A stretch of 64,000 nucleotides of DNA, from assembly GCF_945605565.1 (NCBI RefSeq), contig NZ_OX216966.1, positions 1,415,001 through 1,479,000 of the forward strand, given 5' to 3'. The notes under the pieces are model-generated. The model saw only the letters and a list, made by a program, of their open reading frames with translations, did not search any database and was not told the origin of the DNA. Made by a program: the position numbers and the translations under genes. Of this stretch, positions 33,952-42,615 are shown piece after piece (the first letter of the stretch is position 1; the number at the start of each line of letters is the position of its first letter). The DNA comes from Paenibacillus dendritiformis. GTDB taxonomy: Bacteria; Bacillota; Bacilli; Paenibacillales; Paenibacillaceae.

Positions 33952-35043
33952 ATGAATGCGATTGAAGTGCGGGATCTGCGCAAGACCTTCCGCGTGCAGA
34001 AAAATCGGGAAGGACTGAGCGGCGCCTTACTCGACTTGTTCAAGCGCGAATATAATGAAGTCATGGCCGTGAAGGACATCTCCTTCACGATACCGCAGGG
34101 GGAAATATGCGGCTATATCGGCGAGAACGGCGCAGGCAAATCGACCACCATCAAAATGCTGACCGGCATCCTCGTGCCGACGGCCGGCGACATTCGGGTG
34201 AGCGGCTTCATCCCGCATGCGGAGCGGGAGCGGTTCGTCCAGGGCATCGGCGTCGTGTTCGGACAGCGGAGCCAGCTCTGGTGGGATATCGGAGTCATTG
34301 AATCATTCCGCCTGCTGCGCAAGGTATACCGGGTGCCGGAGGCGGACTTCAAGCGGCGGCTGGACGAGCTGGTCGAGCGCCTTCAGCTTCAGGATCTGCT
34401 GAACCGGCCGGTAAGGAAGCTGAGCCTGGGCCAGCGCATGCGCTGCGAGCTGGTTGCATCTCTGCTGCACCAGCCGTCGGTCCTGTTCCTCGACGAGCCG
34501 ACCATCGGACTCGATATCGTCGTGAAGACGGAGATTCGCGATTTCCTCCTGACGCTGAACCGCGAGCATGGCACGACGATTCTGCTGACGACGCATGACC
34601 TGCAGGATATTGAAGCGCTCTGCACCCGCGTCATTATGCTTGATGACGGACGCATTATCTATGACGGAAGCCTGGACATGCTGAAATCCACCTGGGGCAA
34701 AGGACGAGAGGTCCGCTTCCAGTTCGCCAAGCCGATGCGCGCGGGCGATGCCGAGGCGCTTACCTCCGGGCTCGAAGGAACCTGGACGGTGCACTCGCCA
34801 TTTGAAGCGAGCATTCATGTGCCGCTGGAGACGAATATTTCCGATGTCATCGGGCGCGTTGTCGGGGGAGCTTCCATCTCCGACCTGAAGATTGTAGAGA
34901 CGAACACGGATGACATCGTCCGCGAGATCTACAAGACCGGCAGCGCGGAGCTGCCGGAGGGCGCAGGCGAGGCGGCGCAGGAGGGCACGGCCGGAACTGA
35001 TGCGGACGCCGAACGGGAGAAGGATGCGGTGCTTCATGGCTAG
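33952..35043 (+). CDS. ABC-2 exporter ATPase (first system)
   Basis: ATP-binding subunit of 363 residues: Walker A GENGAGKSTTIK, the GQRSQLWWD stretch typical of this exporter subgroup, signature LSLGQRMRCEL, Walker B LFLDEPTIGLD and switch TTHDLQD. A C-terminal extension of about 100 residues (from GKGREVRFQF) is followed by an Ala/Glu-rich disordered tail. AAAGGGTGAGG lies 9 bases before the ATG at 33952; longer frames start upstream without such a site. It overlaps the first permease gene. It is paralogous to the ATPase at 40810, with the same GQR(S/T)QLWWD and GLD(I/V) blocks. The substrate is unknown. Confidence 0.92.
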   Translation: MNAIEVRDLRKTFRVQKNREGLSGALLDLFKREYNEVMAVKDISFTIPQGEICGYIGENGAGKSTTIKMLTGILVPTAGDIRVSGFIPHAERERFVQGIGVVFGQRSQLWWDIGVIESFRLLRKVYRVPEADFKRRLDELVERLQLQDLLNRPVRKLSLGQRMRCELVASLLHQPSVLFLDEPTIGLDIVVKTEIRDFLLTLNREHGTTILLTTHDLQDIEALCTRVIMLDDGRIIYDGSLDMLKSTWGKGREVRFQFAKPMRAGDAEALTSGLEGTWTVHSPFEASIHVPLETNISDVIGRVVGGASISDLKIVETNTDDIVREIYKTGSAELPEGAGEAAQEGTAGTDADAEREKDAVLHG

Positions 35044-35830
35044 CGCATATCTCGATTTAATCCGGATCCGGTTTTTGACGATGCTGGCTTACCGGGTCAA
35101 CTATTATTCCGGCATTCTCATTTATACGCTCAGCATCGGCGTCTATTATTTCACTTGGCAGGCGATCTATGGGGGCCAAGGCTCGCTGGCGGGCTTCACC
35201 GCCGGGCAGATGACGACCTACATCGCGGTCTCGTGGATGGCGCGCGCCTTCTATTTCAACAATATGGACCGCGAGATTGCGAATGAGATCCGGGATGGCA
35301 GCGTCGCGATCCAGTTCATCCGTCCTTATAATTATTTGATTGTTAAAATGATGCAAGCCTTCGGGGAAGGCATCTTCCGCCTGCTCTTGTTCATGACGCC
35401 GGGCATGATTATTGCCTGCCTGCTGTTCCCGGTGGAGCTGCCGACGGATCCGAAGCGCTGGCTCGTATTCGCTTTGATGCTCTTTTTAAGCTTCCTGATC
35501 AATTCACAGCTGAATATTCTTACGGGCTTGACTGCCTTTTTCGTGGAAAATAATGAGGGCATGATTCGGATGAAGCGGGTCGTCGTCGATCTGTTCTCCG
35601 GCGTGATCGTGCCGATCTCGTTCTTCCCGGGCTGGCTCATTGCGTTGAACGAATGGCTGCCGTTCCAGGCGATTACGTTCCTGCCGAGCTCGGTGTTCAC
35701 CGGCCGCATCGAGGATGCCCAGATCCTGTCGGTGATTGGGATACAGATCGTCTGGTTCGTCGTGCTGATCGTGCCTATTCTGCTGATGTGGCGGGCCGCG
35801 CGGCATCGCCTGTTCGTGCAAGGAGGGTAG
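35036..35830 (+). CDS. ABC-2 exporter permease A (first system)
   Basis: Six-helix membrane protein of 264 residues of the ABC2_membrane_6 type. It starts MASAYLDLIRIRFLTMLAYRVNYYSGIL and contains MARAFYFNNMDREIANEIRDGSVAIQFIRPYNYL, the characteristic coupling helix region of this family (…G.v…lirP…). The ATG overlaps the ATPase stop by 8 bases and has GGAGAAGGA upstream. It is the first of two different permease subunits, as in drug or lipid exporters with heterodimeric membrane domains. Confidence 0.9.
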   Translation: MASAYLDLIRIRFLTMLAYRVNYYSGILIYTLSIGVYYFTWQAIYGGQGSLAGFTAGQMTTYIAVSWMARAFYFNNMDREIANEIRDGSVAIQFIRPYNYLIVKMMQAFGEGIFRLLLFMTPGMIIACLLFPVELPTDPKRWLVFALMLFLSFLINSQLNILTGLTAFFVENNEGMIRMKRVVVDLFSGVIVPISFFPGWLIALNEWLPFQAITFLPSSVFTGRIEDAQILSVIGIQIVWFVVLIVPILLMWRAARHRLFVQGG

Positions 35831-35835
35831 GGCGC

Positions 35836-36621
35836 ATGTACTATTTCGGTCTCGTAGGAGAATATTTGAAGAATTACTTGAAAACCCGCCTTGCGTACCG
35901 TGCGGACTTCTGGGTCGAAGTGCTGTCGGACCTGTTCTTCCAGGCGACGAACCTCATCTTCATCTTCGTCATCTTCATGCATACGCCGACGCTGGCGGGC
36001 TGGACGCGAGACGAGATGATCTTCGTCTACGGTTACTTCATGATTCCATACGGCGTGTTCAGCTGCTTTTTCAATCTGTGGAACTTCAGCGAACGCTATA
36101 TTGTCAAAGGCGAGATGGACCGCATTCTGACCCGGCCGGCCCATAACCTGTTCCAGATTCTGCTGGAAAATGTCGACCCGCCGGCGCTGATCGGTTCCTT
36201 CATCGGGGCTGTCATGATGGGCGTCTGCTGGGCCCGGCTCGGACTCGGCTTCGGCTTGATCGAGCTGCTGATGCTGCTCGTCATGCTGGCCGGCTCGGTC
36301 ATGGTCTACTTCGGCGTCTATGCGGCACTGACGTCGCTGTCGTTCTACACGGATGCCCCGACCGGCATCCTGCCGCTTGTCTTCAACATTCAGAGCTATG
36401 GGCGCTATCCGCTCACGATCTACAACCGCTTCCTTCAGGTGCTGTTGACCTGGGTGCTGCCGTTCGCCTTCGTCGGCATCGTCCCAGCCTCTTATTTCGT
36501 GGAGGGCAAGGGCATGCAGCAGATGGCCTTGCTGACGCCGCTCATGGGCATCGCCTTCTTCGCGCTCGGCCTGACGCTGTGGAACGTCGGGATCAAGCGG
36601 TACCGCGGGGCGGGCTCGTAG
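35836..36621 (+). CDS. ABC-2 exporter permease B (first system)
   Basis: Second six-helix permease, 261 residues, five bases after the first with AGGAGGGTAG before the ATG. It starts MYYFGLVGEYLKNYLKTRLAYRADFWVEVLSDLFFQ and has the coupling region ERYIVKGEMDRILTRPAHNLFQIL (matching lirP in its partner). Together with permease A and the ATPase it makes one exporter. A strong terminator follows. Family members are scattered among Firmicutes and cyanobacteria with no firm substrate. Confidence 0.9.
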   Translation: MYYFGLVGEYLKNYLKTRLAYRADFWVEVLSDLFFQATNLIFIFVIFMHTPTLAGWTRDEMIFVYGYFMIPYGVFSCFFNLWNFSERYIVKGEMDRILTRPAHNLFQILLENVDPPALIGSFIGAVMMGVCWARLGLGFGLIELLMLLVMLAGSVMVYFGVYAALTSLSFYTDAPTGILPLVFNIQSYGRYPLTIYNRFLQVLLTWVLPFAFVGIVPASYFVEGKGMQQMALLTPLMGIAFFALGLTLWNVGIKRYRGAGS

Positions 36622-36653
36622 CTTTCGACAAAGATATGTTCTATTGATTGAAC

Positions 36654-36698
36654 AATGCCGTCGATTCTGGTTTGCATGCCGGGATCGACGGCATTTTT
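36654..36698 (+). terminator. Strong intrinsic terminator of the first exporter operon
   Basis: A perfect 12-bp stem AATGCCGTCGAT/ATCGACGGCATT (36654-36665 with 36684-36695) runs directly into TTTTTATTTT. Confidence 0.9.
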
Positions 36699-36810
36699 AT
36701 TTTGGCGGTACTGGGGCGACCTAGATAGCCATTTGCATACCTATAAAAGGAAATCATGCAGATGAGGTCGAAGGGGAAATAACCAATAGTTGTTACGGGA
36801 GGGGACTCAT

Positions 36811-37167
36811 GTGGACGCCCACTTGAAAAAAGCAGCCAAAGTGTATGGCATTATCGCCGCAATGATTGTTCTTATTCCTATCCTGGTGTTCGCCTACATT
36901 CAATATCAGCTCGCTTCCCTTGAAAAAGCAACCTATGAGCATCTGATTGACCGGCAAGGCTATGCCGACAGCGACATTCTCCGCATCGATACGAAAGTCA
37001 AATTCCTTTCCTTCTATACGGCGGAGGTGGTCTTTACCGATGAGCCCGATATTACCTATGACTACAAAAGAAATCAAAAAGGAGATATCATTCAAGTAGG
37101 CATGTCCGATCCGGAAGGAGCGGATTGGAAGAATTATAAGTATAAACATGAAGAAGCGTCGCCATAG
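36811..37167 (+). CDS. DUF3139-family small membrane-anchored protein
   Basis: Protein of 118 residues with one N-terminal membrane helix (about 12-32) and an extracytoplasmic part matching the DUF3139 pattern: YQLASLEKATYEHLIDRQGYADSDILRIDTKVKFLSFYTAEVVFTDEPDITYDYKRNQKGDIIQVG. The family is common in Bacillales, small, and of unknown role. GTG at 36811 is the start because GGGAGGGG lies 6 bases upstream; an overlapping out-of-frame ATG at 36809 would give only five residues. Confidence 0.75.
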   Translation: MDAHLKKAAKVYGIIAAMIVLIPILVFAYIQYQLASLEKATYEHLIDRQGYADSDILRIDTKVKFLSFYTAEVVFTDEPDITYDYKRNQKGDIIQVGMSDPEGADWKNYKYKHEEASP

Positions 37168-37203
37168 AAAAGCGGCGGGATGAGGTACTTGGGGAGGGAC
37201 GAT

Positions 37204-37650
37204 ATGTTAACGAAGGCGAAGGAATTATTGCCGCTGATGAAGCGGATTATCGAGTATAGCGGCAGCATCGATATCCTGGAAGCGAGGCAGGAGGACAGAC
37301 CTGAGGGGAATCTGGAGGAGCTGGCGCAGTTGAAGCAGGAATATGCGGACCTGCTGGAAGCAGTGAATAGGGAAGAGCTATCGATCATCCGCGCGGTGGC
37401 CGACATCGGTATGTCGGAGAGAGGCCACCGTTTGACGGGCGAAGGGCAGGGGCCAACCTATCGAGAATCGACTTTTGAAATCGAGATACGTTCGACTCCC
37501 GAGGAACTGCTGGCGAACTACCATCAATATTTGGTCTACCATACGAAGGAGCAAGAGATTCGATATTTTTTTGCACGTTGTGTGGGGCTGAATTTGAGCG
37601 AAGGGATTCATATCCTTGAGCTTGAACATCCTGAGATGACGTTGCCGTGA
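37204..37650 (+). CDS. Hypothetical protein, 148 aa
   Basis: Cytoplasmic, helical and acidic protein that I do not recognise. The N-terminal half is a probable coiled coil (KAKELLPLMKRIIEYSGSID, ARQEDRPEGNLEELAQLKQEYADLLEAVNREELSI). The second half is more globular (STFEIEIRSTPEELLANYHQYLVYHTKEQEIRYFFARCVGL). GGGGAGGG lies 5 bases before the ATG at 37204. It is codirectional with the flanking small genes at short spacing, so they may form an operon. Real by codon pattern and ribosome site; function unknown. Confidence 0.7.
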   Translation: MLTKAKELLPLMKRIIEYSGSIDILEARQEDRPEGNLEELAQLKQEYADLLEAVNREELSIIRAVADIGMSERGHRLTGEGQGPTYRESTFEIEIRSTPEELLANYHQYLVYHTKEQEIRYFFARCVGLNLSEGIHILELEHPEMTLP

Positions 37651-37701
37651 GCAGAACAGGACAGGCGGAAGGAGGGGAGTGCTATCATTATCGAAATTAT
37701 C

Positions 37702-37989
37702 GTGTATCACGATCAATTCACTTATATCGATTGCCCGGACGAGGTCGGCGCCAACATCCGTGCCCTGCAAGGCGAATTTGATGATTTCTTGCGGAATTTG
37801 GAGGGCAATCATCCGTTCCGGCAGTACCACGAAGTCATCGAGAACGGGCAAGTGACATTTCGCGGATATGTGAATGTATTTGGCGCGGAGCAGTTCATCG
37901 ACTGGATGAACGTGGTGAAGTTCAAGCGGGAAGTCGCGAAGGTCATTCCGAAGCCGGTGGAGCCGGCCGCAGATACCATTTACTTTTAA
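37702..37989 (+). CDS. Hypothetical protein, about 95-100 aa
   Basis: Small acidic protein with no recognised family: YIDCPDEVGANIRALQGEFDDFLRNLEGNHPFRQYH followed by FRGYVNVFGAEQFIDWMNVVKFKREVAKVI. The GTG at 37702 has no Shine-Dalgarno within 15 bases, whereas GGAGGGGAG at 37671-37679 is ideally placed for an ATT at 37687 (7 bases), which would add IIEII to a natural first beta strand. A non-standard AUU start is therefore possible. It follows the 148-residue gene by about 30-50 bases. Confidence 0.65.
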   Translation: MYHDQFTYIDCPDEVGANIRALQGEFDDFLRNLEGNHPFRQYHEVIENGQVTFRGYVNVFGAEQFIDWMNVVKFKREVAKVIPKPVEPAADTIYF

Positions 37990-38111
37990 CGGGTGGAGAG
38001 ACGAGGGCTCGCGCTTTTCGGATTGGTTGTTTTTTGAAAAAGACGGCGTTCAATGGTAAGCTAGAGGCATCATGCAACGGCAGTCTTGGCTGCCGGGAAG
38101 GAGTGCTGCAA

Positions 38112-38591
38112 ATGACATCATCCGATCAAGTCCAGCTCGGACAAGCCGTGCCGGACTTTACGCTTCCGTCCTCGACGGGCGCCGATATATCGCTGCGCGA
38201 TTATGCGGGTAAGAAGGTCGTGCTCTATTTCTATCCGAAAGATATGACGCCAGGCTGCACGCAGGAGGCATGCGATTTCCGCGATTATCACGGCGACTTC
38301 GAGAAATACAATGCGGTCGTGCTGGGCATCAGTCCCGATAACGTGAAGTCCCATGAGAAGTTCATTGATAAGCACGGCCTGCCGTTCCCGCTGCTGGCCG
38401 ACACGGAGCATGAGGTGGCCGACCTGTTCGGCGTATGGCAGTTGAAGAAGATGTACGGCAAGGAGTATTACGGCATCGTTCGTTCGACCTTCCTGATCGA
38501 CGAGGAGGGCAAGCTGGCGAAGGAATGGCGCAAGGTGAAGGTGAAAGGGCACACGGAAGAGGTGCTTGAGGCGGTGCGCGAGCTAGGTTAA
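38112..38591 (+). CDS. bcp: Thiol peroxidase, Bcp/PrxQ-type peroxiredoxin
   Basis: Cytoplasmic peroxiredoxin of 159 residues reducing H2O2 and organic peroxides. The active site is YPKDMTPGCTQEACDFRD with the peroxidatic Cys49 and resolving Cys54 five residues apart, the usual Bcp spacing. LGISPDNVKSHEKFIDKHGLPFPLLADTEHEVADLFGVW and RSTFLIDEEGK complete the fold. The internal ATG at 38112 was chosen because GGAAGGAG lies upstream and other Bcp proteins start near this point. It is convergent with an ABC operon across a shared terminator. Confidence 0.93.
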   Translation: MTSSDQVQLGQAVPDFTLPSSTGADISLRDYAGKKVVLYFYPKDMTPGCTQEACDFRDYHGDFEKYNAVVLGISPDNVKSHEKFIDKHGLPFPLLADTEHEVADLFGVWQLKKMYGKEYYGIVRSTFLIDEEGKLAKEWRKVKVKGHTEEVLEAVRELG

Positions 38592-38599
38592 GTGAATGT

Positions 38600-38643
38600 A
38601 AAAGGCGGCCCATGGCCCGGGAGGACATGGAGCCGCTTTTTTG
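38600..38643. terminator. Bidirectional terminator between bcp and ABC genes
   Basis: Long imperfect stem: AAAAGGCGGCCCATG on the left pairs with CATGGAGCCGCTTTT on the right, with A-run and T-run at the two ends, so it can terminate from either side. Confidence 0.8.
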
Positions 38644-38666
38644 CATGGGTGCCGCCGCAGCAGGGT

Positions 38667-39374
38667 TTACACATGCGATACATATAAGCTTTCGACATCC
38701 TCCGTCGGATTGCCGGCGTACACAATGCGCCCTTTCCGTAAAATAGCGACTTGGTGCGCGATTTTCTCTGCCAGGCCGATGATGTGAGTCGACAGCAGAA
38801 TGAGAGCGCCCTTGGCGCAGTACATCTGTAGCGTATCCCGCACCGTAATGACTTGATCCGGGTCCAGACCGTTGGTAGGCTCGTCCAGGAGGAGAATATC
38901 CGGTTCGTGAAGCAGCGTTGACGCCAGCGCCACTCTTTTGGCCGTGCCCTGAGATAGGGAGCCTATCGGATAACCGCTGTACGATTGCAGCCCGAATTGC
39001 TTGAGCCAGTGCTGCATCCGCTCTTCTAGCAAATCTTTGGGGACATTGCGCAGTCGGCCGCTTAATCTCATCATTTCAAGGACGGTCAAAAACGGGTACT
39101 GGAAAGGAAACTCCATCATATATCCGACGCGCCGTTTGTAGCGCTGATCCTGCCAGCTCAGAACCTGGCCATTCAGCGTAATGCTGCCTTGCTGCGGTTG
39201 ATTCATTCCGGCAATGAGATGCAGCAGCGTCGTCTTGCCCGCACCGTTCGGGCCGAGCAGTACCGTTATTTCTCCCGATTGCAGGGTCCAATCTATCTCT
39301 TGCAGGATGGGGGTGTTACCGTAGGCATAGCCGATGCGATGTAATTGCAGCGAGAGAGGCTCTGTCTTGCCCAT
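38667..39374 (-). CDS. ABC transporter ATP-binding protein
   Basis: Stand-alone ATPase of 235 residues. Walker A LGPNGAGKTT, signature GSLSQGTAKRVALAST (a degenerate LSxGT form), Walker B DILLLDEPTNGLD and switch LSTHIIGLAEK. The pattern is that of bacitracin- or antimicrobial-peptide-type ABC-2 exporters. The second ATG is the start because AAGGAGGG lies 10 bases upstream of it, while the first ATG touches the Shine-Dalgarno. It follows the membrane protein at 39390 on the same strand and presumably pairs with it. Confidence 0.88.
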   Translation of the reverse strand: MGKTEPLSLQLHRIGYAYGNTPILQEIDWTLQSGEITVLLGPNGAGKTTLLHLIAGMNQPQQGSITLNGQVLSWQDQRYKRRVGYMMEFPFQYPFLTVLEMMRLSGRLRNVPKDLLEERMQHWLKQFGLQSYSGYPIGSLSQGTAKRVALASTLLHEPDILLLDEPTNGLDPDQVITVRDTLQMYCAKGALILLSTHIIGLAEKIAHQVAILRKGRIVYAGNPTEDVESLYVSHV

Positions 39375-39389
39375 CGCTTGCATCCCTCC

Positions 39390-40598
39390 TTAACCATTTG
39401 CAGGAATTTTGTCAGGAATGGTGCGGTATAACCGGATAAAACCAATCTGAATGACTGCGGTGGATAAAATAAAGAGAACAAAATGCAATTGATGCAAATA
39501 CAGAAGCAGAATCATGCTTGGGGTAATCCCTAGCTGTCCAACCAAAGTGATGCGGCCGGAAGACGTAAAGCGGTACCCTGCCAACAATCCAAAAGAGGCA
39601 AGTGTAGAAGCAAGAAAGGTGCTCTTGAGGAAGAGCATCATCGAATTGGTCCAGGACCGCTCTATTCCGAACTGCCATCCAAGGTAATGAATAGCGGCGA
39701 TGCTTGCACCCATTGTCCAATAAAAAAGCCATTTCGCAGACAACATCGTACGCCATGCATCCAAGGTAACCGTATACAAGGACAGCCCTCTGCCTTCATT
39801 CGCGAAGCCTCTCACCGTCCAAATCTCATTAGCCAGCCAGATGAGCAGGCCGGCGCCTATTGGAATGACCGCGGGACTGTCAGCGGCAGCATAGAAGCAG
39901 AACAGCTCCAAGGCGAAGATGCAGAAGAGAAAGGGAACAACGTCTTTGAAGCGGGTCACCAAGTAAAGCTCCTTGCGGAACAGCGGATAATGGGACAGCA
40001 TGCGTGTCTTGGCGCCAGTCTCTGCAGGAAGCGTCGAGCGCATCACTTGCGGCCAGGCGTATTCCGCCGCCCGGAACGCGCACAGGAATTGGAGCGCTAT
40101 GATGATTGCCGCGCCAAGCATCCGTGCCGCAAGAGCAAGGGGAAGAACTACCCCCGCCAGGTTAACGGCCAGCCACATCACAGTCAGCCATTGGAAGGCA
40201 AGGCGTCCCGACCTATAGGAATACCCGCTCACTTCCGCGTAAGAGAATCCAAGCAGCATCAGCATGAGCCAGAGCCACATGTCGGCATGTGACGGGGTCC
40301 ACATGAGCTGGCCGATGATGATCCACGCGAGGAGGAGCAGGAAGGGCGTTTTTTTCCAAAGCGAATAGGCGGTCAAAAAGGAACCTCCCCGTCCCGATGA
40401 CCATAGAAAGCGAGCCTCCGCCACATGGGAGCTGGCGGCAAACAAGCTGATGCCCGTTATGAAACCGATCAGCCAGCTTCCCAGTCCGATATAGACGGAA
40501 GGGAACGGACTGGATGCCAGCATGGCCGTCAGTTGAGACGCCCCGCGGGGGAGCAAAGCCAGAATCACCAGCAGCAGCACGATATCGCGCCGTGCCAT
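39390..40598 (-). CDS. ABC transporter membrane subunit, possible 5' frameshift
   Basis: Integral membrane protein of 402 residues or slightly more, with about ten helices, partnering the ATPase that follows. The first ATG of the open frame (MARRDIVLLLVILALL) has no Shine-Dalgarno. The same frame stays open upstream with protein-like FQLYKAVYLSRVKQ before it, reaching a TGA. In another frame an ATG at 40665 reads MGVIGDLKL directly before that segment, and removing one T from the TTT at about 40640 would join the two. Either the gene has a 5' frameshift or it uses a rare start. Transported substrate unknown. Confidence 0.75.
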   Translation of the reverse strand: MARRDIVLLLVILALLPRGASQLTAMLASSPFPSVYIGLGSWLIGFITGISLFAASSHVAEARFLWSSGRGGSFLTAYSLWKKTPFLLLLAWIIIGQLMWTPSHADMWLWLMLMLLGFSYAEVSGYSYRSGRLAFQWLTVMWLAVNLAGVVLPLALAARMLGAAIIIALQFLCAFRAAEYAWPQVMRSTLPAETGAKTRMLSHYPLFRKELYLVTRFKDVVPFLFCIFALELFCFYAAADSPAVIPIGAGLLIWLANEIWTVRGFANEGRGLSLYTVTLDAWRTMLSAKWLFYWTMGASIAAIHYLGWQFGIERSWTNSMMLFLKSTFLASTLASFGLLAGYRFTSSGRITLVGQLGITPSMILLLYLHQLHFVLFILSTAVIQIGFIRLYRTIPDKIPANG

Positions 40599-40759
40599 CT
40601 GTTTTACGCGAGAAAGATAGACGGCCTTGTATAGTTGAAAGCTTGAGATCCCCGATCACTCCCATCCCATTGCAGTCAAGCGCGTAGATTCGATACGCAA
40701 GGTTTACTTTTCCAATTCCATTGTAGCATTTTCTGGGAAAATAGAATAAACGAGAATAA

Positions 40760-40786
40760 CCAGCAGAATCGTCAAGCTTCTGCTGG
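40760..40786 (-). terminator. Hairpin ending the second exporter operon
   Basis: A perfect 9-bp stem CCAGCAGAA/TTCTGCTGG with a 9-base loop lies 24 bases after the stop at 40810; the minus strand continues TTATTCTCGTTTATT, a loose T-rich tract. Confidence 0.55.
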
Positions 40787-40809
40787 CTAATTTCTGACTG
40801 GCGATCTAT

Positions 40810-41778
40810 CTAATACACCCGATGGATAATATCCTCGAAATCCGGCTCCTCCATATGAACATCCTCCATCTCGCCGAACCGTTCGAGCAGGCGCAGCGCC
40901 TCCATCGCGCTCAGCTCCTCGCGGTTGCATTCCACCGTCAACGTGTCGCCGGCAAGCGAGCGGCAGCGCAGCGGGTGCGGCACCTCCTCGGATAAAGCCG
41001 CGCCCTCGCGGTACGTGACGCGAATGAGGGTCGGCAAGCCGATTCGCTTGCGCAATTGATCAAGCGAGCCATCGAAGCCGATCTGGCCATGGTTGATAAC
41101 GATGACGCGCTCGCAGAGCTGCTCGATATCATCCATGTCGTGCGTCGTGAGCAGAATCGTCTTGCCCAGCTCGCGGTTAATCGTCCGCAGGAACTGGCGG
41201 ATGCTCCGCTTCGCAATGACATCGAGCCCGATCGTCGGCTCGTCGAGGAACAGAATATCCGGGTCATGCAGCAGGGCGGCCGCGATATCGGCCCGCATCC
41301 GCTGGCCGAGCGACAGCTGCCGGACCGGCGTCTTCAGGAATTCATCCAGCCCGAGCAGCTCGCGGAGCATCCCGAGCCTCCGCTGCGCCGCATCCGTGTC
41401 CATGCCGTACATCGCGGTCAAAATATCGAATGAATCCGCTGTGGGCAAGTCCCACCATAGCTGGGTTCGCTGTCCGAACAGGACGCCCAGCCTGCGGGTC
41501 ACCCGCCTTCGTTCCCGGTGCGGATTGCGCCCGAATATGCTTACTTCTCCCGAGGTCGGATGAAGAATGCCGGAGAGCATCTTGATGGTCGTCGATTTGC
41601 CGGCGCCGTTCGGGCCGATATAGCCGACGAACTCGCCGCTCTCAATATGGAAGCTGATGCCGCGGACGGCTTCCTTCACGACGTAGTCGCGAGAGAGAAG
41701 CGTCCGCACGCCTTTGAACCGCCCTTCCTTCGGAGCGGAACGGCGGAATTGCTTGTGTAAATCAGTCACGGTAATCAC
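40810..41778 (-). CDS. ABC-2 exporter ATPase (second system)
   Basis: ATPase of 322 residues: Walker A GPNGAGKSTTIK, GQRTQLWWDL, signature LSLGQRMRADI, Walker B LFLDEPTIGLD, switch TTHDMDD, and a C-terminal extension ending EEPDFEDIIHRVY. It is clearly paralogous to the ATPase at 33952 but lacks the disordered Ala/Glu tail. It is the last gene of a permease-permease-ATPase operon, whereas the first system is ATPase-permease-permease. Substrate unknown. Confidence 0.92.
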   Translation of the reverse strand: MITVTDLHKQFRRSAPKEGRFKGVRTLLSRDYVVKEAVRGISFHIESGEFVGYIGPNGAGKSTTIKMLSGILHPTSGEVSIFGRNPHRERRRVTRRLGVLFGQRTQLWWDLPTADSFDILTAMYGMDTDAAQRRLGMLRELLGLDEFLKTPVRQLSLGQRMRADIAAALLHDPDILFLDEPTIGLDVIAKRSIRQFLRTINRELGKTILLTTHDMDDIEQLCERVIVINHGQIGFDGSLDQLRKRIGLPTLIRVTYREGAALSEEVPHPLRCRSLAGDTLTVECNREELSAMEALRLLERFGEMEDVHMEEPDFEDIIHRVY

Positions 41779-41823
41779 GGTTGAACCCCCTTATCATCCT
41801 TCTATGCTTGACTCTGCCTAACG

Positions 41824-42615
41824 CTAACTTCCCGTGCTCTGATACCGGGCCAGGCCGATTCTCCATACCCGCAAGGCGAGAGCGAACAGGCCGGCCGCGA
41901 TCAGCACCGACAGTCCGATCAGCCAGATGCCATAGCTGTTCCGCAAAATATACAAAGACGGAACATAGTTGGCGAATCCGACAGGAATGATGCTGAGCAG
42001 CAGCCCCTGGAGCCATGACGGATAAATGCTCATCGGGTATTGCGCCGCGGTGCGGGCCGCATCCTCGGTAATGTTTTGCAGCTCCTCGATGCGCGTAATC
42101 CAGAACCCGAAGGACGCCGTCAGCAGGCCGATGGCGAAGAGCAGCACCGCGCCCGACAGGATGACGATCAGCGTAAGCGGCACCGCCGTCCATGTAATCT
42201 GCCCCTGCTGCATCAGCGTGCCGATGCATATGGCGAGAATGGCCGTGTCTTGAACCACTTCGCCCAGGCGGATCGAGAAATTCTGGGACATTAGCGCCAG
42301 CAGGATCGGTATCGGGCGGAGCAGCAAGCCGTCGAGCGTGCCGGTGACCAAATATTTCTCCAGGTGGTGCACATCGGAGGCGAACATTCGGTAGATGGCT
42401 TTGGACAAGGAGAGGACGGCATACAAATAGCCGGCTTCTGCCAGGGTCCAGCCCTTGATATGGCCGAATTTGAGCAGAATGACCGCAAGCATAAGAAATT
42501 CGACTACGCTGATGATGGCAGCCATAAGCGTTGAGAACCAAAAGTTGAATTTGTATTGCATCCGGCTGCGGATGCTTGCGCGCACGAGCAGCGCGTACAT
42601 GCGAATCCATGTCAT
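41824..42615 (-). CDS. ABC-2 exporter permease B (second system)
   Basis: Six-helix permease of 263 residues of the ABC2_membrane_6 type, starting MTWIRMYALLVRASIRSRMQYKFNFWFSTLMAAIISVVEF and carrying the coupling motif KYLVTGTLDGLLLRPIPILL. The ATG overlaps the stop of the upstream permease (ATGA), and the longer open frame is only read-through into that gene. It pairs with permease A and the ATPase. It ends RIGLARYQSTGS, matching the RYRGAGS end of the first system's permease B. Confidence 0.9.
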   Translation of the reverse strand: MTWIRMYALLVRASIRSRMQYKFNFWFSTLMAAIISVVEFLMLAVILLKFGHIKGWTLAEAGYLYAVLSLSKAIYRMFASDVHHLEKYLVTGTLDGLLLRPIPILLALMSQNFSIRLGEVVQDTAILAICIGTLMQQGQITWTAVPLTLIVILSGAVLLFAIGLLTASFGFWITRIEELQNITEDAARTAAQYPMSIYPSWLQGLLLSIIPVGFANYVPSLYILRNSYGIWLIGLSVLIAAGLFALALRVWRIGLARYQSTGS

